Source of the DNA: Taudactylus pleione
Taxonomy: Eukaryota > Chordata > Amphibia > Anura > Myobatrachidae
Length of the DNA stretch: 64,000 nt
Assembly (NCBI GenBank): GCA_031769625.1
Contig: JAUIMM010000017.1
Span: forward strand, 3,028,501 to 3,092,500
Reading direction: 5' to 3'
Part shown: positions 22,399 to 33,280 of the stretch, piece after piece
How positions within the stretch are numbered: the first letter of the stretch is position 1
Layout of the letters: every line of letters begins with the position of its first letter
The notes under the pieces: generated by a model
Told to the model about the DNA's origin: nothing
What the model saw: the letters and a program-made list of their open reading frames with translations, nothing else
Database searches by the model: none
Program-made: the position numbers and the translations under genes

Positions 22399-22996
22399 GG
22401 GCCTGATTCAGGCCGGACGCTATTTGCGGACGGTCGTACTGAAAAAGGGGCCGGATATTTAAATTAAGCGCTCGCTCTTTGTGGTCTGTTGACGCCTCTA
22501 TGTCTGAACAAGCAAACGAAACATGCGCTCGCTATTATAAAAAAAACGTCCCCTGGCCGCTCGCATCATACATCATCTCCGCTATTTATTAGATTAATCG
22601 AGTACATCAAACGGCATATGAACTGCTTGCTATTCTCCTGGTAGCATTTTCCTACCGCAATCATGCGAGCACTTCAGACTAAAAGACAACCAAGTGACGT
22701 GGTCGATGACGCTGCTTTGTTAATTATGCACACCCTTAAAACGCCCATTTTGACCGTTTGGCACGGCTGCGTTCGGATCTCTACTCCCCATTTTCAAGCA
22801 CCTTCCCCTGTTACCACCCACAAACGCCTCATCCTGTCACTCAAATTAGCAGGCATTCGCTATTTTGCGAGCACACGATTTCCGACCTCACTGACTGGTT
22901 CGCGCATGCGTATTACAACCCATACGCATGCACAGATGTGCGAACATCGCTCGGAGCGAACGAGCGGCCGCTTACGAGCGGCTCTGAATCAGGCCC
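22399..22996. mobile_element. Harbinger-type MITE, ATA duplication
   Basis: 598 bp flanked by ATA. Ends are GGGCCTGATTCAGGCC and, inverted, GGGCCTGATTCAGAGCC. The interior resembles the right subterminal region of the element at 1-4459 and the MITE at 8208-8806. Unlike 12518 it is not hairpin-rich. It is inserted into a Penelope-type end, 8 bp before the hammerhead-like core. Confidence 0.9.
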
Positions 22997-23003
22997 ATAG
23001 TCA

Positions 23004-23040
23004 GTTGACGTTTCGATCTCATTTAAGGATCTTCCTCAAG
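23004..23040 (-). ncRNA. Hammerhead-like core, Penelope-type end
   Basis: Minus strand: CTTGAGGAA, stem II GATC with loop CTTAAATGA then GATC, followed by GAAACGTCAAC. Same order as the other five cores; the first box is degenerate. Confidence 0.4.
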
Positions 23041-23366
23041 ACATAGCAGCAGTTCTGAGTGGCTAGACAGCCATGCTGGTGGCACTCAGAAATGAATAGA
23101 TGTACAACAGTGACTTACCAACATTACAAAGCTCTATCTGGTCATGCAGTTTCGTCATAGTGCACCTGTTTAAGAGGTTCACACTATTGCAGGTGCTGCT
23201 TTGTCTTTATGCTAATACCGCGGCTGCGACATGCCCCTGTCTTTTCAGCCAGCTGTCATCTCTTAGTAACACCCATTAAATTACCCAAGCCTTGCATCCA
23301 AATTCAGTGTGCAGCTTCCAGCGGTAACCATCAAGACACATAAGCAGTGTGGAATGCGGTTAAAAT

Positions 23367-24443
23367 TAGAGATGTGCGCCGACCCTCATTTTTTGGTTTT
23401 GGTTTTGGTTCTGGAACTTCCCTGGTTTTGGATATGAATCTGGTTTTGGATTTTTTTCTTGGTGTTTTGTTTTTGTGTTTTGGTTTTGGATCTGGATTTT
23501 TTTCTTAAAAAACCATAAAAACAGCTTAAATCACATAAAATGGGCCTGTTTTGTTCCTACAGTATAATTAACCTCAATAACATTTATTTCCAGTAATTTC
23601 CAATCAATTTTGACCACCTCACAATATTATTTGCTTCATCTAGTTAAGGACAAAAGGTTGCATCCAGCTAGCTGGCTGACTAAGCTAAGTGACACAGTGG
23701 GCGGCACTAACATGTGGCAGTTCAGCTTCTAATTTCCAACACGGATACAGTGTGCTATACAGTGTGGGTTGGATACACCAATAGTGCACTTAATGTGACA
23801 GCAGTGTCGGCAGAGCGAGGTTGCTGACGGTGTCCTCAGTACATGGAATGGCAGTGCTGCAGTGCTGGCAGTGTCCTCACTGAAGGGTGCCAATGATGTT
23901 GGCAGTGCGGGGGAGCCAGCGGTGTGTTTAGTGCAGGTTTGTTGGCTGTGTGGGCAGTGCGGGGGTGCCAGCGGTGTCTTTAGTGCAGGTTTGCTGGCTG
24001 TGTCGGCAGTGCGGGGGTGCCAGTGGTGTCTTTACTGCAGGTTTGCTGGCTGTGTCGGCAGTGCGGGGGTTGCTGGCGGTGTCCTCAGTACATGGGGCAG
24101 CAGTGCAGGAGTGTCGGCAACTGTGGTGTTGGCAGCGGGGGATGCTGCCAGCGGGGGTGCTGGCGGTGTCGGCAGAGGGGGGCGCTATCTTTTTCTCTCT
24201 CCTAGAGCATTTTCAATGGGCTTAATGCTGTTTGGCTGAGAGCCGTGACAGACGGCTCTCTCAGCCAATCAGTGTTAAGCCTGCTCTAAACAAAACCTCG
24301 CGACCTGACAGCGGGGTCGGGAGGTTTTGCCTCGGGTGAGGGATCCGGGGCAGACACGGAGATGCGAGCTGCACTCGGATAACCCCGGATCCCCGAAATT
24401 CAGGTGGGTTCGGATTTCTGATATCCGAACCCGCTCAGCTCTA
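23367..24443 (+). mobile_element. Non-autonomous hAT element, 8-bp duplication GTTAAAAT
   Basis: 1077 bp. GTTAAAAT occurs at 23359-23366 and 24444-24451. It starts TAGAGATGTGCGCCGAC and ends CTCAGCTCTA. Left subterminal sequence at 23540-23720 matches 42115-42290. A perfect-looking hairpin (TTGGCTGAGAGCCGT) lies at about 24230-24268. No transposase sequence remains. Confidence 0.92.
23840..24180 (+). repeat. G-rich tandem array in hAT element
   Basis: Diverged units of about 55-60 bp share GGCAGTGCGGGGGTGCCAG and GGTTTGCTGGCTGTGTC. Long open frames here are repeat artefacts. Confidence 0.75.
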
Positions 24444-24464
24444 GTTAAAATCCAGACAGTCAAG

Positions 24465-24835
24465 ATGCCAGCACTTAGAATGCCGGCGCCGGAATCCTGA
24501 CACCTGTCAGAATCCCGGCACCGGCATCCCGACGGCCGGCATCCCAATGGTAAGTAGTGGGGTTAGGGGAAGGGCTAGGGGTCAGGGTTAGGCACTAGGG
24601 GGAGGGTTAGGTTTAGGCACTAAGGGGGAGGGTTAGGTTTAGGGTGCAGGGAATGGAAGATTAGGCTTAGGCACTAGCGCGGGAGGTTAGGGCCAGGCAC
24701 CGGCGAGGGAGGGTTAGGGTTAGGGTAGGAAGAGGGTGAGGATTAGAATGCTAACTGACAAGTGTCAGAATTCTAACTCTGACAGGATGCCGGCATTGGG
24801 ATTCTGACCCCTGGGATAACGAGTGCCGGCATTCC
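24465..24835. mobile_element. Foldback MITE with GGTTAGG-rich centre
   Basis: The ends carry inverted GAATGCCGGC and GATGCCGGCA motifs, and the centre (24550-24740) is a run of GGGTTAGGCACTA-type repeats. The same layout recurs at about 57244-58860. Exact termini and target duplication are not clear. Confidence 0.5.
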
Positions 24836-26354
24836 ATACCCATCCCACGCAGTGTGACTCATGCGCAGACTGAAAACATTGGCTCTTTCCATGCAGCATC
24901 GACATTACGTGCACCGCTGAATCAGGCCCTCAAACTGTATATGAAAACTGATCTGTGTCATCACCAAGATGCCTACCATAAGTGGGCCAAGGTCTGCGTC
25001 GGAGGAATGGGAACAGAGAGAGTTTTATAGCAAAGTCTTTTTCCTCAGACGCCTCCTGCAGGCATTAGCATATTAGTTGTACGATATTGCACATATTGGA
25101 ATCAGGCCCGCTGTCTGTTAAACAGACATGACTTATTATTTCCATACTGTTATACATAGTTTCAGGAATGTTGGCAAAAGTATTAACAGTTTCTATATTT
25201 TTGAACTGTTTACCGAACAATGTATATTAATCCTTTATTTAACAAACATTAAAAATTCCAAGAATATAATTTTTTTTTATTATATTTTCATCTAATTGTA
25301 AATTTTGGATATTCTGAAACAGATGACATATAATAGCACTAATTTAGATGGTGTTTGAGGGCATCACTGCCATAGAAAGGATAAAAATGTACACACTGCT
25401 GCATAAATATAATAGGAAATTCATGTTGCTTGAAAGCAACGTTACCAAATAAAGGGGTTAATATATATCATTACTTGCAACAAAGACAAAATGAAGAAAA
25501 ACATTTTTATAGCAAACTAATTTTATATGTAAAGTTTCATGCAAAGGACACTTTTGCCAGTACTGTTATTGAGGCAGAGGGAGACAGTAAAATGGATAAT
25601 TCCATCCAAAACCATAAAGTCAAATACTACTTTCTTGAGATCTACTGTTGTCAAGGGAAGCTATACAGGTGCAGACAACATATTGTACTGATTAGAAAAG
25701 TCTCTCCAAAATCTTGGAGCGTAACTTCACACATACATCGGGTTGTCAGTCTTCAATCTGACTTTTTCTTATACAGAAAGTAGCCAAGCTGTCTTACAGT
25801 CCAAGCCGCAATGGGTAGAATAAATTTGATCCTCTGTTTCCCAGTTTCATGAAATCAAGATACTGGGGGGGAAAAAACATAATTCTGTAGACTCCCAAAT
25901 AATTCAGGAGACTGGGCCTCGGGCAAAACTTAGCAGGACACTGATGCGAACTGCTAATTCAGAATTCTTTATGATGTAATTTGCTGTTATATCATCAGAC
26001 CTGACACTACTTCTATTTTCCCTAAGTTATACCTGGTTCCCCAGACATCTAGGGGTAAGTAGGTGTAGTTGCAATTGCAGCTACCAGTATTGCAATGCCA
26101 CGGAATACCACATTTTCCAACTGTAGTTTTGTAGAATGCTGTGTGTTTACTATTCATGCTTTTTTTTTAACCCGGTAAGATAGATACACTATGTGGATAG
26201 GACACAAAGATGAGCTCTAATGCATTATGTTATATGGGAATATAGAAGCACAGATGGTGCTTTATTGCACAAAACTGATACATCAATACTATAAAAATAA
26301 AATATTACTTGTTTATTAAGATCATACAAATAATACATTTCCCTTGGGATGTGT
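24836..26354. other. Intergenic, no gene seen
   Basis: Two isolated ends of the GGGCCTGATTCAG family occur on minus, at about 24909-24923 and 25098-25110. No coding sequence was recognised in the AT-rich remainder. Confidence 0.45.
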
Positions 26355-26415
26355 ATAAAAAATTCTGCACTCAATATACACTTTAAAAATGTGATTTATA
26401 AGAATTGACTTCTGC

Positions 26416-26456
26416 TGCTTGACAAAGCTGCCCTGGTTGCGGCGAAACATGTTAAA
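26416..26456 (+). ncRNA. Hammerhead-like core, Penelope-type end
   Basis: CTTGACAAA, then stem II GCTGC-CCTGGTT-GCGGC (five pairs including one G-T), then GAAACATGTT. Same order as the cores at 9927, 12449, 23004, 50363 and 59021. Confidence 0.42.
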
Positions 26457-26928
26457 GGATACAGATTGATCAGCCACTGCACTACTGAGACCCAGCTCCC
26501 GCTATCTGCACAAACCTGCCCAGGTATACCCGCTGCAGCAGACTGCATCGAGCATCAGTGCTGCTTACAGAGGAAATTTCCCTTGAGCACAGTTCACCAT
26601 TCTCCCGCTGCTGAAAGCCATTACTATAGCCTGCAAGTGTCCACGGCTGCTCTACATATATGGCACTACTGGTCCTGGTTGGTCATTGAAAACAGCAGCG
26701 TCACTGAAACACTGCAGACATATACCATTCATATTGTGGTGAGATTTTGCTCATGTTCCTACTTTTTCATTGAATACCACAGGTAGTAGCAACTCATTAC
26801 TTTACTATTCTAACGTGAGGATCCACTGATGTGGTATTAAGACACTGGTTTATTGCTGGATTGCCTTTACTACCTGGCTGTATAGAGACTGACAGCAACA
26901 TTTGAGAGTCTCCACAGCCTCTAGCACA

Positions 26929-27942
26929 GTGTTTTTCAACCACTGTACCGCAGTACACTAATGTCCCACCAGAGAAGGTGTGCCGCCGGAGAAGGTGTGC
27001 CGCCGGAGAGGCAGAACCATGACGGCCAACGCTGGATGCTGACAACAGAAGCCGATGGAGGAATAAGAGCAGCAAGTAAAGGGTATCCTACCTCACTGCT
27101 AGATGTGTGCACTGTGTACAAGCAGAGTCTGCAGTGTGCTGGAAGTACGAGCCAAAGCTGCTTCCCTGCCTGCACTCCCTCTGCCACTACTGTCTTCCAG
27201 AGCCTGAGTGGCAGCAATGGGGACATCTAGCAAGGTGAGAGGCCGCATGTGAAGGGCCCAGGGATAGGCTCTTTATACTCTTGTTGACCTGTGTGGCACA
27301 TATCTGGCTATACAGTAGTATCTATCACATCAATGATGGTTACTAGTCTGCTGCTGCCGCCACTGTTGAGAACTTTAGGCTTTCCCACAGGTGTCAGTGC
27401 ATTGTTTCTCTCTGTGTTTCTTCGCACAGGCCGTGCATTGTGTGAGATAATAGCGTGCAATGGGTATACATAGTATGAAGGATCCTGCAGCTTCATTGGT
27501 TAGTATGGAACAGTCTGCATCTCTAATGTACCTGTGTTGATAATCACTAGTGTTATTGGCTAAATGTGCCAATGGGCTGTATTATCTGCCTTACAGTTCT
27601 TCTATAAAATAAGCTGGCAGCTGTGCTATGTGATCCTGGGTGATTTTATCTGAAAGATAGTTCTTGAAAGAAGCCTATTTTGGTTGTTGGATTGCTTGTC
27701 AGAAAAGTGGTGAAAGGTGCATCTGTGCTATGACATGTTCTACTGTATGTCATTACCACATGCTGGGTGATATTCTGAGTAACACATACATGTATGGTTT
27801 AGAAAAACCTGGATATATATTAAATATATGTTGCTATTTGTTATTATATATTATATTTCATTAAAAAAAACTGATGGTGTGCCATGGCAATTTTAAAATC
27901 TTGTTCACTGTGCTGCGAGGTGAAAGTGGTTGAAAATCACTG
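26929..27942. mobile_element. Non-autonomous hAT element, 8-bp duplication CTCTAGCA
   Basis: 1014 bp. Ends are CAGTGTTTTTCAACCACTG and GGTTGAAAATCACTG. CTCTAGCA occurs at 26921-26928 and 27943-27950. CAGTG-NTTCAACC ends are typical of a widespread vertebrate hAT group. No transposase frame. Confidence 0.93.
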
Positions 27943-28702
27943 CTCTAGCAGGATCAAACATTGTTCTATTAAGGAACTCTGTAACAAGCTGACAGCTACT
28001 GTGACACATTAATATAACTGTGCAGACCGGGACCTTGGTATCTATATTAAGTTGAGACTTTAGAAGTTTATGTTTATATGTCAGTATTTTATTCATTATA
28101 AAGTCGGTTCTTATAAATCACATTTTTAAAAACCACGTAGATTGCTGAATTGTTTTATACTCCTCTTCTGGGAGATTTATTATTTGTTGGAAGATGATAA
28201 ATGTGTAATATTATATTTTTATAGTATTGACATGTAATGTTTGTGCAATTAAACTCCACCTGTACTTCTATATTCCCTTTGGTAATCTTAAAAGGATTGG
28301 AAGTCCTCTTTTGGGCTAGGCTGCTCCATTGCACTCTTAGGGTGCATACACACCAGGACAATATCGGCACGATTAAGGTAATTGGAACGATGAATCGTGT
28401 AAATCGCATAGTGTGTACGCACAATTGCGCACTCCCGCTGGTCGTATGCAGCGTTTTATGATTGTCTGTGCAGCACAGACATTCATAAGATAACGCATAC
28501 GATAAGGTGCCAATCGCACAGTGTGTACGGACAACCCGGACGATCAGACAATTTGTTGTCTAATTAGGGCAATCTTGACGTCTTCATATAGCCATTCCCA
28601 TTTCCTCCCACAATTCTCTGCCTTCCCTGCATGATGTCCGCTCCCTGGAGGGCTGAAGATGCGATTTCTGTATTGTGCAGCCACTGCAGCTCATACAACT
28701 GG

Positions 28703-29280
28703 TATGTGTGTGTGTGATTGATGCATGTATGTGTGTGCCTGCGTGGGACTGTATGTATGTATGTATGTGTGTGTGTCTGCATGAGTGTGTGAGTGATACA
28801 TTACATGCATGTCTGTGTGTGTGTGTGTGTGATTGATTGATTGATGCATGTATGTGTGTGCCTGCGTGGGACTGTATGTATGTATGTGTGTGTCTGCATG
28901 AGTGTGTGTGAGTGATACATTACATGCATGTCTGTGTGCCGAGAGGGGGGGGGAGCGGGTACAGATTACCGGGGCCCGGCGGGGGCCCGGGCCCGGCGCC
29001 GCTCCCCCTCCCTCACAGCAGCCCAGCACACAGCGTGTGCTGAGCTGCAGTGGAGACTGCTGTGGCTGCTGAGCAGCAGCCACAGCAGTCTCCTATGCCT
29101 GTGGGGGGAGCGAAGCGGCGCTGCATATCTTTCATTTTTTCCCGGGAAGGGGGCGTGGCCACACCTCCCACGATTAGGCCACGCCCCCTATTACCCGGGC
29201 CCGCTGCGGCTCTCAGCGGGCCTGCATGTATGCATGTATGTGCGTGCCTGCGTGGGACTGTATGTATGTATGTGTGTGTA
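28703..29280. repeat. TG-rich repeats enclosing a GC-rich segment
   Basis: Units containing GCATGTATGTGTGTGCCTGC and GGGACTGTATGTATG occur at about 28722, 28843 and 29224. Between the second and third lies a GC-rich block (28936-29222) with a strong hairpin near 29045-29098. Its opening GAGAGGGGGGGGGAGCGGGT resembles 4985-5000. Confidence 0.65.
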
Positions 29281-29320
29281 GTTTTTAAAAACAATTTTTA
29301 CCCCTTATTTCAAGGTCCAA

Positions 29321-31248
29321 ATGCCTTTGGAGAAAGATGCTGATATTGTCAAAGAATTTATTCAAGGGTATCGTGACAATGAATGCCTTTCGAAAATACA
29401 GTCCAAGGATTACTGTAATAAAGAGAATCGAGCCAGTGCTATTCAGAGATTGATAGCCATTTCCAAGCCTTACCATAGTGAAGCAGATCCCAAATGGGTA
29501 AAATAGAAAATTCTAAATTTTAAAACTGTTTTCTTAAAAGAACACAAAAAAAGTTTAACATCAAAAAGATCTGGGGCTGGTACTGATGACATCTATATAG
29601 CTACACTACGGTATATTAATTTGATGAAATTTACCCTGGATCAAGGGGAACAAAGAACATCGCTCAACTCAATTGACATGATAGAAAGGGACAAGGAAGA
29701 GGATTTGGAAAATAACGGCATGGAGATGGTAAGTAAAAAAACTGAGAAACAGGAAAACCACATTTTATTTGCAAAAAAAAGTTGTACATTTACATTTATA
29801 TATCATTAATAAACTCCTCACAGCCCCCACACCATTGAAGTATGTCATGTAGTCCTCCCGTGTCTGCTTTGCACGAACACTGAGTGTTTGCAGACTTGAA
29901 AGTCCCAGTGATGTCCACCTGTCCTCTACTTCTGGTTGATCCAATTGATCAGGCATAAATGTTCTATTGGGCCTTTCCTGTTGGCATTTAGCGCGTAGTA
30001 GGTTGTGCAACACACAGCATGCCATGACAACCCAGTCGATCTTGTCGACCCTCAAATTAATTGGACCATGGAAAATGCAGAATTTATTGCTTAGAATTCC
30101 AAATGCACTCTCAACAATGCGGCGAGCTCTTGATAGTCTAATATTATAAATTTGCCTCTCTTTGGTAAGAGCCCTTTGGGGGTCTGGTTTCATAACATTC
30201 TCGTGGAGACTGAATGCCTCATCAGCCACAAATACAAATGGTAATCCATGCTTATTTTGTTCACACGAGGGTATGTTTAAAGTGTTTGACATTAGTTTTT
30301 CATAAAATGATGTCTGCTGAAAGGAGCCACTGTCAGAACAACGACCATTCTTACCAATGTCGACATAAATAAACTGATAATTAGCATTGACCACAGCCAT
30401 CAGTACAATGCTAAAGAAGCCTTTATAGTTATAAAAATAAGAGCCGCTGTTGGGAGGTGGTGTTATTCTGATGTGCTTGCCATCAATGGCTCCTCCACAA
30501 TTGGGGAAATTCCAGCGTGCATCAAATTCTTCCCCAATAGCTTTCCACTCCTCCATAGATGTGGGTAACTGTAAAAAAAATTATATTATATCAATGATTT
30601 TAATTAATTACAAGTCAATTTCATGCCATATATATGTAAACAAATAGTCATGTAATATTTAATTTTCCTTTCCAGCCATCTGCTTTGTCGACACCACCTG
30701 AGGATGCCTTGGAGTTGTCACAAGAAAGTGGGGTGTCAAGCGTCAATCTAGAAAGTGACACAGTCAGAATGGTGGAGCCTATACCACCACGGCGACGAAA
30801 GAAGGTTGCTCAGGCTGAATCTTCACAGCAGCATGACAACGTGCAGATAACACGTGAAGTGCTGACAGCAGTAAAAAATGTTCTTCAAAAGCCCCCTGAC
30901 GAGTGGGATGCTTTTGGAACATCAATGGCCTTTAAAATGTGTCGCATGACAGATGATCAGAGTTCCCACGCAGAGCGCATTATTTTTGATGTTTTTAGGA
31001 TCGGGTTAGCTGGTCAATTAACGCAAAATTCAATCCTACAAGCACGGCCTGAGCATACATTTATGCCACTGTTGCCTCAGCCACAATCACATCCCCCCAA
31101 ACCCATTTTTCAGCCACACCACAATTATGGTGGAGAGAGCAGCAATACACATAGGGCCTCTACTCCCGTACACTCCGCTATTTATAGTGGTATGCTATAT
31201 GGGTCACAGGATGACAATCATGGTCAGTCCAATTTTCAGCATATGTGA
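29321..31248 (+). pseudogene. Harbinger MADF/BESS-type DNA-binding protein, two exons, one internal stop
   Basis: Exon A 29321-29728 ends ATG|GTAAGT; exon B 30676-31248 follows a TTTCCAG acceptor; the junction keeps phase 0. Exon A encodes a MADF (Myb/SANT-like in Adf-1) domain: VKEFIQGYRDNECLSKIQSK at the start, LNFKTVFLKEHKK in the middle and LRYINLMKFTLDQ at the end. A TAG at 29504-29506 interrupts it; the same frame continues, so a single substitution could explain it. Exon B has a basic RRRKK motif and a C-terminal BESS-like segment (WDAFGTSMAFKMCRM). An upstream exon before 29321 is possible. Such proteins assist the Harbinger transposase in DNA binding. The 947-bp intron contains the whole second exon of the opposite-strand transposase. 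AATAAA lies at 31549-31554. Confidence 0.8.
29764..29769 (-). terminator. Poly(A) signal overlapping the transposase stop codon
   Basis: On minus, the TAA stop at 29767-29765 lies inside AATAAA (29769-29764). Cleavage 10-30 nt later would fall at about 29735-29755, still inside the intron of the opposite-strand MADF gene, whose donor is at 29729. Confidence 0.6.
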
Positions 31249-32049
31249 TTTTCTTTCAGCTTTACAGCCCCGTGCTGTTTTTCCCTGTTTAACGGTTTTG
31301 TTTATATAATATCGGGGCAAATGCTGGTTCACTTAATTTTTGCCTTCCCAATTGTTGTGCTGAGGCAGGCAAGTTATTTATATTGCTTTAATTTCTTTAT
31401 ATTGTTATTTGGATATATAAGTATGTTTATACTATGTGGGACATAATGTCCTTTATTTTAATTTTTCTAAGTAAAAAAATGTGGAGCACTTCGGAGTGCA
31501 AAGGTTAAAACGAGTATGCTGCATTGTTACACATATTGCAGAGTTTTAAATAAATGTATAAAAAACTGCAAAAAAATGGTCCTTATTTTTACTTACCTTG
31601 AGGTATTGCTGTTTCAACACATGTATGATGGCTTTACACGTCTCTGGGATGATAATCCCTAAAGCTTGCGGAGATATTAGAGATCCAAACTTTAGATCCT
31701 GCAGGGACCTGCCTGTAGCCAGGAAATGTAGGGTTACCACCAGTCTCTCCTCAGCAGTGATGGCCTTGCGGAACTTGGTGTCTTGCTTCTCAATATATGG
31801 AATGACCATAGCAAGCAGCTCGTCAAAGGTGTCATCATCCATCCTCATAAAATTCCTGAAGTCATCGGGATTGTTCTCCCGAATTTCAGAGAGCAAAGGC
31901 ATATGAGACATGGAGTCTCTCTGCAGCAACCACTCCTTGGTCCAGCAGGCCCTCTCCACTCTCCTCCTCATGCGAGCCTTCTGGATACCAGGGAGTGATG
32001 CCACAATAACAGCATAGGCAGCCACAGCTTGATAGCGATAACTATCCAT
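29765..32049 (-). CDS. Harbinger transposase (DDE nuclease), two exons, apparently intact
   Basis: Exon 1 is 32049-31597 (151 codons, starts MDSYRYQAV, ends YLK before GTAAGT). Exon 2 is 30568-29765 (TTTACAG acceptor, starts LPTSMEEWKAIG). The junction is phase 0, giving about 418 residues with no stop or frameshift, a normal length for PIF/Harbinger transposases. Exon 1 carries the N-terminal helical domain (DDDTFDELL, AEERLVVTLHFLATG). Catalytic residues are in exon 2: Asp about 180 in CGGAIDGKHI, Asp about 267 in VADEAF, and Glu about 304 in SRARRIVESAFG; the conserved SDSG is also present. The C-terminus has the family segment WVVMACCVLHNLL. The 1028-bp intron contains the whole 3' exon of the MADF gene on the other strand. 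Confidence 0.9.
31549..31554 (+). terminator. Poly(A) signal of the MADF gene
   Basis: AATAAA 300 bp after the MADF stop. Cleavage 10-30 nt later would end the transcript before or close to 31597, the boundary of transposase exon 1 on the other strand. Confidence 0.5.
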
Positions 32050-32413
32050 ACTTTATGCACCAAATAATCACTTTGTAGAACAAAGTAGAGCAGTAAGCAA
32101 TGAAGAGCTTTCAGCAGGATAACCTAACCTCAGCAAATACAGAGCAATACTGCAAAGCTAAAATGGCGTTTTTCCTATTTCCTTTTTTACAGGACAGCCC
32201 ACTGTACACTGTACAGCCCATTATTCTAATTTCCAGGGATCCTATGGACGGTTGTTTTAGTGTGTATGGTAGCAACGATAAATTGCATTCGATTAGACGA
32301 TTCAAAAAATCGTCAAATCTTATGCGAAATTGGACAGGAAAGTTCTGCCTTCAAGGGAAATTGGATAAGAAATCGGAACGATTACAAATCGTTCAGGTGT
32401 GTACCCTGCCTTA

Positions 32414-32869
32414 GGGCCTGATTCAGAGAAGTACGTTAATCCGTAATTAACATACATCTCCAATGTCGAGGGGTCTGCGTCTGCAATCTCGCTCACAGAA
32501 CTCCCCCCCCCCCAAGCCGCAGCATGATTTACATGCTGTGGAGTTTGGCGGGTGGAGCGAGGGTGGGGGTCACCCTTCCTGGAAACTGAGGCGTGTTGCC
32601 CCCGTTTTCTGGGAGGGGGAGACCAGGGCCTGTGTTGGTGGATGCAGATTCCTGGCCTCTTAAGTGACCAGCACCTGGTCAAGCTGTGGGAAGCTTAAGC
32701 TCCCTCTACCTGACCAAAAGAGCAACCATCGATCCCAGCTGCAATGTCCATCACAGTGCTGAGATCACATATTCAGCAAGGAGGTGTCTGCATTTGCATC
32801 TGAAATGGATGGAATTGCACAACCGCATATGTGCGACTCTGCAAATCCGTCCATCTATGAATCAGACAC
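32414..32869. mobile_element. Harbinger-type MITE sharing a TTA with the element at 28340-32410
   Basis: 456 bp. Ends GGGCCTGATTCAGAG and, inverted, GTGTCTGATTCATAG; flanked by TTA at 32411-32413 and 32870-32872. The left TTA is also the right target duplication of the large Harbinger element. Its interior resembles 40981-41351 in reverse. Confidence 0.8.
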
Positions 32870-32872
32870 TTA

Positions 32873-33168
32873 TGGTGCATACACAAGGTCAGATCTGTCA
32901 GATGAACAATTGAACGATTTTACCAATGATTTGAACGATTTAACCAATGATTTGAATGATTAATGATTTCAGACAGTATTAAAATGAATTAAATTGTCAA
33001 AATCTGTCTGCAAACACAGACGATGTCAGATATCGTCATCTGACATGCGAGAACGCGCATCATTCATCGATGCAGGCCCACATGTCAGATTTTTTTTCAG
33101 ATGGAACGATTGAACGATTTTTAAAATCGTTATCATTCATATCTGACAACAAATCTGACCGTGTGCAT
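32873..33168. mobile_element. Harbinger-type MITE adjoining the previous one
   Basis: Begins at or next to the TTA at 32870-32872 with TGGTGCATACACAAGGTCAG. The right end, inverted, reads CTACATGCACACGGTCAGAT. The GTGCATACACA core resembles the end of the element at 28340, and AACGAT repeats fill the interior. The right target copy is not exact. Confidence 0.65.
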
Positions 33169-33280
33169 GTAGCTACTATCTTCTAGAAGGTGCTGGATAA
33201 ATGTTAAGTAGAATCTGATTGGTCGCTATGGGCAACATCTCCACTTCTAAAAACCCGCACTTTTGTAAATATACCCCTTA
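33169..33280. mobile_element. Half of a MITE with CCAAT-like motif
   Basis: Contains CTGATTGGTCGCTATGGGCA and ends TAAATATACCCCTTA. The same CTGATTGGTTGCTATGGGCA motif occurs in the complete palindromic MITE at 63389-63585. The opposite end is missing here. Confidence 0.55.

Larger units (their letters stand above)
26355..28130 (+). mobile_element. Penelope-type end fragment interrupted by a hAT element
   Basis: It contains a hammerhead-like core at 26416-26456 and non-coding leader-like DNA. It is bounded by a short inverted repeat: AAAATGTGATTTATAAGAA near 26387 and its complement near 28108. A hAT element at 26929-27942 splits it. No RT or endonuclease coding sequence is seen. Confidence 0.45.
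28340..32410. mobile_element. Complete PIF/Harbinger element with TTA target duplication
   Basis: 4071 bp. TTA flanks it at 28337-28339 and 32411-32413. Ends are GGGTGCATACACACC and, inverted, GGCAGGGTACACACC. It holds two genes: a transposase on minus (29765-32049) and a MADF-domain protein on plus (29321-31248), with interleaved exons. The left part has GT-rich repeats and a GC-rich insertion (28703-29280). TTA is the canonical Harbinger target. Confidence 0.93.

Noticed and set aside
24540..24750. Interstitial telomere block
   Set aside because: Units are degenerate TTAGGCAC-type and belong to a dispersed foldback element also seen at 57244-58860.
28928..29281. 117-residue plus-strand frame in GC-rich DNA
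   Set aside because: Spans a repeat insertion and TG microsatellite; no domain.
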